Source of the DNA: Myxococcales bacterium
GTDB taxonomy: Bacteria > Myxococcota_A > Polyangia > Fen-1088
Direction of reading: 5' to 3'
Assembly (NCBI GenBank): GCA_003161835.1
Contig: PMNO01000412.1
Coordinates: 1 to 5,935, forward strand
DNA length: 5,935 bases
Below are positions 1 through 5,875 of the stretch, in pieces (the first letter of the stretch is position 1; every line of letters begins with the position of its first letter). The notes beneath the pieces were generated by a model. It was not told the origin of the DNA. It saw only the letters and a list, made by a program, of their open reading frames with translations, and made no database searches. A program made the translations under genes and the position numbers.

Positions 1-1
1 G

Positions 2-1411
2 GTGGCCCGCCATCTGGCACTGGCTCGGTCGGACGCCGGCATCGGCGCCCGCACCCGCGTCCGCGTCCTGCTGGCGGCACCCCGGGAAAAATCCGTGGGC
101 GAAGCCGCCACCATGCTGCGTGCTCTCGAAGGCGTTCCCAACGTGGCTGTTTCGGAGTTCGCGACCGAGCCGGATGCGGGGGTCTGGGGCACCGCTCTGT
201 CGGACGCGGACGTCATCGTGGATGCGCTATTTGGGATCGGACTTCGTGACGATGTGGTCGGCGTTCCCGCGGTCGCCATCGCCGCCATCAACGCCGCACC
301 CGGGACGAAAGTGGCGCTCGACATTCCGTCGGGCCTGGATGGCGATACCGGCAGACCGCATCGCGTGTCGGTGCGCGCCGATGTGACCATCACCATTGGC
401 GCGCTCAAGGTTGGCCTGGTGATCGATCCCGACGCGGGCGTGGGCCAGCTCGACGTCGTTGGCTTTGGTTGCCCCATCGACCCCGCGCACTCCCTCGGGC
501 CATTCTGCTTCTGGAACGACGAGCCGTCGGTCCGCGGGTCATTGCCGGCGCGGGCGGGTGGGGCGCACAAGGGCACAGCTGGCCACCTGATTGTGGTGGC
601 CGGTTCGCGCGGCAAAACCGGGGCCGCCTTGTTGACGGCCCGCGCGGCAATGCGCGCCGGGGCGGGCCTGGTCACGGTTGCGTCGACCGCGGCCGGCCAG
701 CGGGCGCTGGACGCCAAGGTGGTGGAGGCGATGACGGTCTCGTTCACCGATGCCGACGACGCCACGCCAGACAGCTTTCAGATCATCGCCGCCGCGTGCG
801 CCGGGCCGAGCGTACGCGCGGTTGCCCTCGGCCCGGGAATACCGACCGGTCCCGGGATGCGGGACCTCGTATTGCGCCTGGCGCGAGAAATCCCGGTTCC
901 CCTGGTCCTGGATGCGGATGGTCTCAATGCCCTGGGGCCGGCGGCAGCCGCGATATTGGCCGAGGCACGCGCCCCGCGGGTGGTGACGCCCCATCCGGGT
1001 GAGATGGGTCGCTTGTGCGGCCAGCCAACCGAGCGGGTGCAGCGCGACCGCCTCCGGATCGCGCGCGACTTCGCGGCCACCAGCGGGTCGTTCGTGGTGT
1101 TGAAGGGCGCTCGCACGTTGGTGGTCGCGCCCGACGGGACGGCGTTCGTGAATCCGACCGTGGAGCCCGCCCTGGCGACCGCGGGCAGTGGGGATGTATT
1201 GACCGGTGTGCTCGGAGGGCTCTTGGCGCAAGGAATGGAGCCTTTTTCCGCGGCGCGCGCGGCGGTGCTCTTGCACGGATGTGCCGGGACGCGCGCGGCC
1301 GCCGCGTTCGGATCGCCGGGGGTCATCGCGGGCGATCTGCCGGACGCGGTCGCCGCTGTCCGGGCCGCCGGCTTCGCCGAATCGTCGGCTGGCTCAGGGG
1401 ACAATCGCTAG
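2..1411 (+). CDS. nnr: Bifunctional NAD(P)H-hydrate epimerase / ADP-dependent NAD(P)H-hydrate dehydratase (5'-truncated by window edge)
   Basis: This enzyme repairs damaged NADH and NADPH. The N-terminal half epimerises R- and S-hydrates, and the C-terminal half dehydrates the S form using ADP (family knowledge). In the 469 visible residues, the YjeF N-terminal (epimerase) domain spans about 1-165, with the VDALFGIGL motif (D74) and DIPSGLDGDTG (D107). The carbohydrate-kinase-like domain spans about 185-455. It shows HKGTAGHLIVVAGS (189-202), LGPG (276-279), LDADGLNAL (303-311), TPHPGEM (329-335), LKGA (367-370) and the signature ATAGSGDVLTG (392-402, with D398 at the usual catalytic position). 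The first GTG is not the true start: VARHLA matches the segment just after the epimerase GNNGGDG motif, so roughly the first 60 residues, including that motif, lie upstream of the window. The stop is TAG at 1409-1411. No frameshift or missing key residue is seen in the visible part. The family identity is very secure. Confidence 0.95.
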   Translation: MARHLALARSDAGIGARTRVRVLLAAPREKSVGEAATMLRALEGVPNVAVSEFATEPDAGVWGTALSDADVIVDALFGIGLRDDVVGVPAVAIAAINAAPGTKVALDIPSGLDGDTGRPHRVSVRADVTITIGALKVGLVIDPDAGVGQLDVVGFGCPIDPAHSLGPFCFWNDEPSVRGSLPARAGGAHKGTAGHLIVVAGSRGKTGAALLTARAAMRAGAGLVTVASTAAGQRALDAKVVEAMTVSFTDADDATPDSFQIIAAACAGPSVRAVALGPGIPTGPGMRDLVLRLAREIPVPLVLDADGLNALGPAAAAILAEARAPRVVTPHPGEMGRLCGQPTERVQRDRLRIARDFAATSGSFVVLKGARTLVVAPDGTAFVNPTVEPALATAGSGDVLTGVLGGLLAQGMEPFSAARAAVLLHGCAGTRAAAAFGSPGVIAGDLPDAVAAVRAAGFAESSAGSGDNR

Positions 1412-1470
1412 AGCGCCGCGGATATGCACGAGATCGCCCTGCCGCGCGGGAACAGTTGTATGCTCACCCA

Positions 1471-1752
1471 ATGACTCGCGAGATGATCGTTCAGATCTGG
1501 GAGGCCGAAGGCGCCAAACTTTCCGGTCACGCCGTCAACATCCGGGAGGAGCGAGAAGCCACCTGCTTCATCCAGTCGCCGGGAGAAGTGATGGCCGTCG
1601 CCCGCATCACAAAGCTGGATCTGCGTGACGGATTCCTCGCGTTGCAGACGGCAAAAGACGAGCGCTTCGTTTTCGCCTACGAGGATGTGCTCGGATTCAA
1701 ACTGTCCAGCCCGTCCACGCCCAAGGATCGTCCCGCTGGGTTCGGTCGCTAA
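1471..1752 (+). CDS. Small hypothetical protein, 93 aa
   Basis: I do not recognise this protein. It lies 59 bp after nnr on the same strand and is followed by convergent genes. ATG 1471 is the preferred start. In-frame alternatives are TTG 1456 (five residues longer) and ATG 1483 (four shorter). None has a convincing Shine-Dalgarno sequence, although a GGGA lies a few bases before the TTG. The protein is soluble-looking, with no signal peptide or membrane segment and a single cysteine (C32). Residues 30-80 alternate hydrophobic and polar positions, as in a small beta-rich fold, and include VMAVARITKLDL (40-51) and FVFAYEDVLGFKL (66-78). The tail from 79 is rich in Pro, Ser, Lys and Gly and probably disordered. 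The in-frame reading upstream of 1456 runs through nnr in another frame and turns Arg/Gly-rich, so it is not part of this gene. Coding status is supported by the ordered, aromatic-containing composition, but the function is unknown. Confidence 0.7.
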   Translation: MTREMIVQIWEAEGAKLSGHAVNIREEREATCFIQSPGEVMAVARITKLDLRDGFLALQTAKDERFVFAYEDVLGFKLSSPSTPKDRPAGFGR

Positions 1753-1789
1753 GGCAGCGCCCTCGATAAAATCACATACGGCCGACGAT

Positions 1790-1807
1790 CCAGGCCAGCC
1801 GGCCTGG
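1790..1807. terminator. Perfect inverted repeat in convergent junction, possible bidirectional terminator
   Basis: CCAGGCC (1790-1796) and GGCCTGG (1801-1807) form a perfect 7-bp GC-rich stem with a 4-base loop. It sits between the stop of the small + strand gene (1752) and the stop of the minus-strand pseudokinase gene (1832-1830). That placement fits transcription ending from both sides. No T-run follows directly on either strand. On the minus strand a short T-rich stretch (ATTTTAT) appears only about 15-20 bases beyond the stem. It is therefore not a textbook intrinsic terminator, and chance cannot be excluded in GC-rich DNA. Confidence 0.4.
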
Positions 1808-1822
1808 TTACCATCGCGCGCA

Positions 1823-1839
1823 GGGCCGGCTACCGGCCC
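1823..1839. terminator. Perfect inverted repeat centred on the pseudokinase stop codon
   Basis: GGGCCGG (1823-1829), a CTA loop (1830-1832) and CCGGCCC (1833-1839) form a perfect 7-bp, all-G/C stem. The three loop bases are exactly the TAG stop codon of the minus-strand pseudokinase gene. The structure lies 15 bp from the hairpin at 1790-1807. It could help end transcription or protect the mRNA 3' end. There is no T-run, so the terminator role is inference. Confidence 0.35.
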
Positions 1840-3710
1840 ATGGACATGGACCAGCTGGCGATGGTCTTGGAGCCGTTGAACTTCGGGAAGTTGAAGCTTT
1901 GCATGCGCCCCAACAGGCACCCGGGGAGCGCACCCGTTCTCTGCCCGTTGACCTTCACCGCGCTGACTTTGCCCGTGCCGCGCACCACGAACTCCATCGC
2001 GATTTCGCTGACGCCCCCGTGCACGACACACGGGATGAGCTTGCGGTAATTCGCCATCATCGTGGTTTGAATCTGGTTGTCGTCCAGGGTCTGATCGCCT
2101 TCGGCGAATCCCTTGGACGCGTCTCCGAAGGTCGCGTCGTTGTTGAAGTCCTCCGCTGACCCTCCACTCGCTACGCCCGGACTCCGGTGCCCGCCGCGCC
2201 GGACCGATGCCTTCAATCCACCGAGCTTCACGCCCTTGAGGAAGGTCTCGATCTCGGCTTCTTCCTCACGCGAAGCCAACCGCCCGCCACCCGTGGAGTC
2301 GCGTCGCGAGATCACGTAGAAGGCGACGCCACCCAGGACTGCAGCGACCACCAAGGTCACGATCATCGTGGTCGCGAACGACTTCTTCTTTTCAGATTTC
2401 GCGGAACGTTGCTCGGCCTGCGCCCGGCGGTTCTGCTCCAGGTGACGGTGCGCGCGCTTCGCCAGATCCCCCAGCCCTGGATACTCCTTGACGCGACAGC
2501 TGGCCCCCGATTCGTTGTCCACCAGCCGATGTTCGGCCAAGACTTCACCGCGCTCGATCTGCGCGCGCAGCTGGGTCATGGAAAAGGGACCGAAATCCAG
2601 ACGGTCCTTCTGGACCAGCCAGCGCTCCACATTATCCTCGGGACCGCCCACGGGAAGGGCCACGGGGCTTCGGGACCTTGGCGCCGGGTGCGCCGGCATG
2701 GCGTCGCGTGATTTTGGCGGCGCCGCGACCGGCGCCAGGTTCGCGTTGCGCGTCGCTGCTCCGTCCGCGGACACCAGCGGTGCCGGCGGGGCAGGTGCGG
2801 TGACACCGGGCGCCAGAGAGAGGGCAGGGGACGCCGAGCGGCCGAGCGTGGTCGGGGTTGCTGGGCGCGGCTCGCCCCCGGCCAATCCCGCCGCAGCCTG
2901 CAATGCGTCTTTCAGTGCGGTGGCGGATGGCCAGCGAGCGTCGGGATCGTGGACGAGGGCCCGTGCGATGACCCCATCCACCGCAGCGGGGATCTCGGCG
3001 ACCACCGCGCTCGCGGGTCTGAGGGGAGCGCCCGGGGTATGGCCGGTCAAAAGCTCGTGGAGGATGACCCCCAGCGAATAAACATCCGACATCGTGGTCG
3101 GATCAGCGCCCGCCAGGATCTCCGGCGCGATGTACACCGTCTCGGGCGCACCCGAGGGCGCGCCGTGCCGCGCCAGGCTGGGAACACCGGAGGCCAGGCC
3201 GAGGGCCGAGACCTTCACGCGGCCGGTTCGGCTGACCCAGATGATCGCGGGAGTCAGGGCACCGTGAACGGTCATCCGCTTGGCGTAGTCCAGGGCGTTC
3301 GCGACGTGCGCGACCAGATTGCTCGCGCCTTTCAACGATACGCCTCGACCCTCGGCGCGCTTGCCGTCTATGAATTCGCGCAGAGTCTGCCCATCAACGA
3401 ATTCCGTGGCCACGAACAGGAAGTCGCCCTCGCGGCCAACCGCTTCCACTTCGACCAGATTCTTGTGCCGCAGGGCCTGAGTCCTTTCAACCGCCTGCAA
3501 CATGCGGTCGGCACCGTGGGCAATCGCCGACACCGGCACGATTCGGAGCGCCCAAGGCATGCCCGACTGGGTGTCGGCGGCTCGATACACCACGGTTCCC
3601 GCCTCGCGTGCCAGCACGGACTCAACACGGAATCGTCCTCCGATGATGGTGCCCGTCAGGATCCGGTTTGGCCCGGCGGCGGTGTCCGTCGCTTCGGTTG
3701 CCTGCCTCAT
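1830..3710 (-). CDS. Transmembrane Ser/Thr pseudokinase with GYF_2-like module and AgmX/PglI-type C-terminal tail
   Basis: This 626-residue protein has a kinase fold at about 20-275. Structural parts are kept: the alpha-C Glu (E75), the APE motif (195-197) and the alpha-F Asp in SDVYSLG (D209). Catalytic parts are lost: the VAIK lysine is R56 (ALR), HRD is HGA (149-151, D to A151), the loop lysine is T153, the loop asparagine is I156 and DFG is ALG (A169). The glycine loop (33-42) is also degenerate. Phosphotransfer is therefore unlikely, and a scaffold or sensor role is inferred. An Ala/Pro-rich linker (276-350) follows, then a GYF_2-like domain (361-418, W364, GPF 374-376). Next come a basic stretch (KKK 441-443) and one membrane helix (446-467), predicting a cytoplasmic N-side and a periplasmic C-side. 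The tail (541-626) carries C561 and C598 and resembles the AgmX/PglI C-terminal domain, where a paired cysteine bridge is expected. ATG 3710 lies 6 bp after the upstream DUF4332-like gene, with no clear ribosome site of its own, which suggests translational coupling. No partner protein can be named. Confidence 0.88.
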   Translation of the reverse strand: MRQATEATDTAAGPNRILTGTIIGGRFRVESVLAREAGTVVYRAADTQSGMPWALRIVPVSAIAHGADRMLQAVERTQALRHKNLVEVEAVGREGDFLFVATEFVDGQTLREFIDGKRAEGRGVSLKGASNLVAHVANALDYAKRMTVHGALTPAIIWVSRTGRVKVSALGLASGVPSLARHGAPSGAPETVYIAPEILAGADPTTMSDVYSLGVILHELLTGHTPGAPLRPASAVVAEIPAAVDGVIARALVHDPDARWPSATALKDALQAAAGLAGGEPRPATPTTLGRSASPALSLAPGVTAPAPPAPLVSADGAATRNANLAPVAAPPKSRDAMPAHPAPRSRSPVALPVGGPEDNVERWLVQKDRLDFGPFSMTQLRAQIERGEVLAEHRLVDNESGASCRVKEYPGLGDLAKRAHRHLEQNRRAQAEQRSAKSEKKKSFATTMIVTLVVAAVLGGVAFYVISRRDSTGGGRLASREEEAEIETFLKGVKLGGLKASVRRGGHRSPGVASGGSAEDFNNDATFGDASKGFAEGDQTLDDNQIQTTMMANYRKLIPCVVHGGVSEIAMEFVVRGTGKVSAVKVNGQRTGALPGCLLGRMQSFNFPKFNGSKTIASWSMSMGR

Positions 3711-3716
3711 CGCGAG

Positions 3717-4202
3717 CTACTTGGCCTCGATGACCACGGGCAATTGTTTGGCCTGGTCTATCCAGTCCTGGAACTGCGGCTCCGTCGGAGGCTTCTCGGT
3801 GATCTTCTTCGCCTTGTTCGCCTCGTTCGCCGCCGTCGTCAGCGCGGCCCCGTCCTTCTTGGCGAGCTCGGCGGTCGTCTTGACCCCGGCCGCCTCCAGC
3901 AGGAGAACCATCTCGGGGCCGATGCCTTTGATGCGCAGCAGGTCGCACCGTCGGGCCAGCGTCATCACCGCGGTCATCGACAGGCCGGACGCCTTGGTCA
4001 GCGCCTTGCGATCTTTCGCCTTGGCCGCTTTTTGCAGCAATTCTTCGGTCGTGGAGACGCCCGCTTTTGAGAGCTTGGTGGCGTCGCTGGCACTGATCAG
4101 GGTGGGCACATCCCCCACCGCATAGTGGCTGGCCGCGGCGCTTCCCGCGAGAATGCGCAGCGTCAGACCAGCCAGCAGTGCAATGAACAATCCGTGTCGC
4201 AT
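3717..4202 (-). CDS. Exported DUF4332-like helix-hairpin-helix protein
   Basis: This is a 161-residue protein. The start is ATG 4202, chosen over a more upstream in-frame ATG (4355) because AGGAG stands 6 bases before it and a signal peptide begins there. Residues 1-25 (MRHGLFIALLAGLTL, then LAGSAAAS) look like a Sec signal peptide, with likely cleavage near AAA-S at 24-25. The mature part contains two related helical repeats. The first is about 33-85 (LISASDATKLSKAGVSTTEELL) and the second about 86-130, with the helix-hairpin-helix core LLRIKGIGPEMVLLLEAAGV (88-107). The ending, PPTEPQFQDWIDQAKQLP (138-155), is typical of DUF4332 proteins. Helix-hairpin-helix units usually bind DNA, which is unexpected for an exported protein, so here they may mediate protein contacts (inference). 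No lipobox cysteine is seen; the only cysteine is C86. Downstream, after 6 bp, lies the pseudokinase gene, probably in the same operon. Confidence 0.85.
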   Translation of the reverse strand: MRHGLFIALLAGLTLRILAGSAAASHYAVGDVPTLISASDATKLSKAGVSTTEELLQKAAKAKDRKALTKASGLSMTAVMTLARRCDLLRIKGIGPEMVLLLEAAGVKTTAELAKKDGAALTTAANEANKAKKITEKPPTEPQFQDWIDQAKQLPVVIEAK

Positions 4203-4208
4203 GAAAGT

Positions 4209-4214
4209 CTCCTG
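4209..4214 (-). promoter_or_regulatory. Ribosome binding site that fixes the DUF4332-like gene start
   Basis: On the minus strand CAGGAG precedes ATG 4202 with a 6-base spacer, a near-ideal Shine-Dalgarno arrangement. It decides the start in favour of 4202 over the longer reading from 4355, which would overlap the end of the PilZ gene. The 4203-4305 gap between the PilZ stop and this start is 103 bp. Beyond the ribosome site I see no convincing -35/-10 pair and no T-tailed hairpin there, so it is unclear whether this gene has its own promoter. Confidence 0.75.
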
Positions 4215-4305
4215 TACGTCTGGTGGTCGTTGGTGCCCAGATGGGTCGAATCTCGCCGCATTTACCGCGCCATGCCGCCCAGGCGCCGGGATCGTCGGAT
4301 GTTCG

Positions 4306-4926
4306 TCAAAAGGCCTTGAATCGTCGCACAAGCTCCCTGAGCCGCCGCGATCCACCGCCCTCCCGGTAAAGGAATTTCACGCCCGTTTGGTTCGGACCCG
4401 CATGATAGACCACCCGGCCCGACAGGTCGAACGGCGCCTCACTGCCAGGGGGCGCCAATTCCATCACGATATCCGTGCCCACCGGGGGCTGAATCGTTCC
4501 AGTCAGCAGGCCGCCGCTCACGCTGATCTCGCGCAGCTCGGCCGTGGTGGCTTCAAGGTGGTTGGCCTCTCGCACCGTGACCGGGATACCGATGGGAATG
4601 CGCGTGTGCTTGCGGCGGCGGGTCGGAACACGGTCGCCGTGCATGGTCTGCAGTACGAAGTCTCGCTTGGCTACCTCGTCCGGCTCGAATTCCACGGTCG
4701 CCCCCGCGCGCACGCGCATGCGGGGCAGCGCGGGGCGCCACGTCAGCACGGTGCCGCGAATCAAGACCTTGTTGGGCAGCCCATCGCACGCCAGCTCCAC
4801 CACCACCGCGGTGCCCGGCGCGAGCTCGGTGGTGGTGGGACAAAAAACCCCGCCGTTGGCCAGATCGGGTAAGTAGTGTTCCTCGAACTCTTCGAGGTTG
4901 TGACAGCGGACGCGGAGAATGATCAC
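4306..4926 (-). CDS. PilZ-family protein with two PilZ-like halves
   Basis: This is a 206-residue soluble protein. PilZ domains typically bind cyclic di-GMP and change partner activity in motility, envelope or exopolysaccharide control (family knowledge). The C-terminal half (about 103-206) is the better PilZ domain: R105-K-H-T-R109 fits RxxxR, and E133-I-S-V-S-G138 fits [D/N]xSxxG except that Glu replaces Asp/Asn. Beta-strand-like segments follow (IVMEL, SGRVVYH, TGVKFLY). The N-terminal half (about 1-90) resembles a degenerate PilZ domain, with D21-L-A-N-G-G26 and GTAVVVEL (38-45) but no RxxxR. The start is GTG 4926, with GGGAG nine bases upstream (4936-4940), and an in-frame TAG lies at 4975-4977. 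No membrane segment or extra signalling domain is seen. The gene is divergent from the aminotransferase gene and 103 bp upstream of the DUF4332-like gene. Actual c-di-GMP binding is uncertain because of the Glu substitution. Confidence 0.85.
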   Translation of the reverse strand: MIILRVRCHNLEEFEEHYLPDLANGGVFCPTTTELAPGTAVVVELACDGLPNKVLIRGTVLTWRPALPRMRVRAGATVEFEPDEVAKRDFVLQTMHGDRVPTRRRKHTRIPIGIPVTVREANHLEATTAELREISVSGGLLTGTIQPPVGTDIVMELAPPGSEAPFDLSGRVVYHAGPNQTGVKFLYREGGGSRRLRELVRRFKAF

Positions 4927-4992
4927 AAACGGGGGCTCCCGGGTCAGGAGAATAGCCGAGGCGCGGGAACTGTACTAGGTTCTGCGCCGCCC

Positions 4993-5859
4993 ATGTCGAT
5001 ACGCGTTCATATTGGCGGCCAGGTTTGTCTGCCCGAAGAAGCCAAGATATCGATCTTCGATCGCGGATTTCTGTACGGCGACAGCGTTTACGAGACGATT
5101 GGCACCGCGTACGGAAGGTTGTTCGCACTGGCCGACCACCTGGTTCGCCTGGAGCGGTCGGCAGAGAGGATCGGCCTGCGCGTTCCACCGCGAGCGGACA
5201 TCGAGCGCGCGGTGGCCCAGACCGTCGCGGCGGCTGGCAACCGGGAGTCCCGCGTGCGCATCATCCTGACCCGGGGCGCGGGCAAGCTGGACCTCGACCC
5301 GGCCGCCGTCGACGACACGCAGCTCGTGGTGATCGTGTTTCCACTCGGGGCACCATCGGCCGAGATGTACGAAAAGGGGGTGTCCGTGGCGGTGGTGTCG
5401 GTGCATCGCAACAGCCCCCGCGCCATCGATCCAGCGGTCAAATCAGGCAACTACCTGAACAACGTGCTGGCGCTGGGCGAGGCGCGGCGACGGTCTGGCG
5501 CCTACGAGGCCATCCTGTGCGCGGCCGACGGGAGCGTGGCCGAGGGATCGACCAGCAACATCTTCATCGTGGTGGGCGGCGAAGTGCGAACGCCGGGCTT
5601 GGACGTGGGCATCCTGGATGGCATCACGCGGTCCAAGGTGCTGGAGATCTGTCGCGACAATGGCATCAAGGTGCGTGAGACGCGTTTTCTGCCCGAGGAT
5701 CTGCGTGCGGCGGCCGAGGTTTTCATCACCAGCGCCACCCGGGGCGCATTGCCCGTTACCAAGGTCGACGACAATCCCGTGGGGGACGGCAAGCCGGGGC
5801 CCGTCACGCGCCAGGTGATGGCGCTCTACGACGCGATGGCGCGGGCCGGCGTTCCGTGA
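4993..5859 (+). CDS. PLP-dependent class IV aminotransferase (branched-chain / D-amino-acid / aminodeoxychorismate lyase family)
   Basis: This 288-residue protein has the full length usual for fold-type IV PLP enzymes. It moves an amino group between an amino acid and a 2-oxo acid, or, if it is a 4-amino-4-deoxychorismate lyase, makes p-aminobenzoate and pyruvate. Family signs are DRGFLYGDSVYETI (23-36), LADHLVRLERSAERIGL (46-62), the Schiff-base lysine K150 in VKSGNYLNNVLALGEA (149-164), EGSTSNIF (184-191), ILDGITRSKVLEI (207-219) and FITSATRGALPV (244-255). The ITR segment normally contacts the cofactor phosphate. Substrate cannot be fixed by eye: KSGNYLNN and EGSTSNIF look like IlvE or D-amino-acid transaminase types, whereas SATRGALPV matches no single subgroup cleanly. 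ATG 4993 begins the usual N-terminal strand (IRVHIGGQVCL). In-frame sequence upstream to 4876 overlaps the divergent PilZ gene and shows no conserved pattern. No good Shine-Dalgarno is seen before 4993. All expected catalytic residues are present. Confidence 0.9.
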   Translation: MSIRVHIGGQVCLPEEAKISIFDRGFLYGDSVYETIGTAYGRLFALADHLVRLERSAERIGLRVPPRADIERAVAQTVAAAGNRESRVRIILTRGAGKLDLDPAAVDDTQLVVIVFPLGAPSAEMYEKGVSVAVVSVHRNSPRAIDPAVKSGNYLNNVLALGEARRRSGAYEAILCAADGSVAEGSTSNIFIVVGGEVRTPGLDVGILDGITRSKVLEICRDNGIKVRETRFLPEDLRAAAEVFITSATRGALPVTKVDDNPVGDGKPGPVTRQVMALYDAMARAGVP

Positions 5860-5875
5860 GCAGGCGCCGGGGCAC

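Noticed and set aside
539..1276. A 245-codon minus-strand open frame opposite nnr
   Set aside because: It is antisense to a conserved enzyme and its Arg/Gly/Pro-rich product has no motif; shadow of GC-rich codon use.
1015..1470. A long N-terminal extension of the 93-residue gene overlapping nnr
   Set aside because: This part overlaps conserved nnr coding sequence in another frame and is Arg/Gly-rich; composition changes to ordinary protein near 1456-1471.
2949..4070. A 373-codon open frame on the + strand opposite the pseudokinase and DUF4332-like genes
   Set aside because: It lies antisense to two well-supported genes, crosses their junction, and its product is Arg/Gly/His-rich with no recognisable domain, as expected of a GC-driven shadow frame.
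4203..4355. A longer start for the DUF4332-like gene at 4355
   Set aside because: It would bury the signal peptide, overlap the PilZ gene end, and ignore the strong AGGAG before 4202.
4876..4992. A 39-residue N-terminal extension of the aminotransferase
   Set aside because: It overlaps the divergent PilZ gene, and the family normally starts at the strand that begins at 4993.
4948..4992. A possible -10-like TGTACT (4971-4976) for the aminotransferase gene
   Set aside because: No matching -35 element at proper spacing and only a weak match; not reportable as a promoter.
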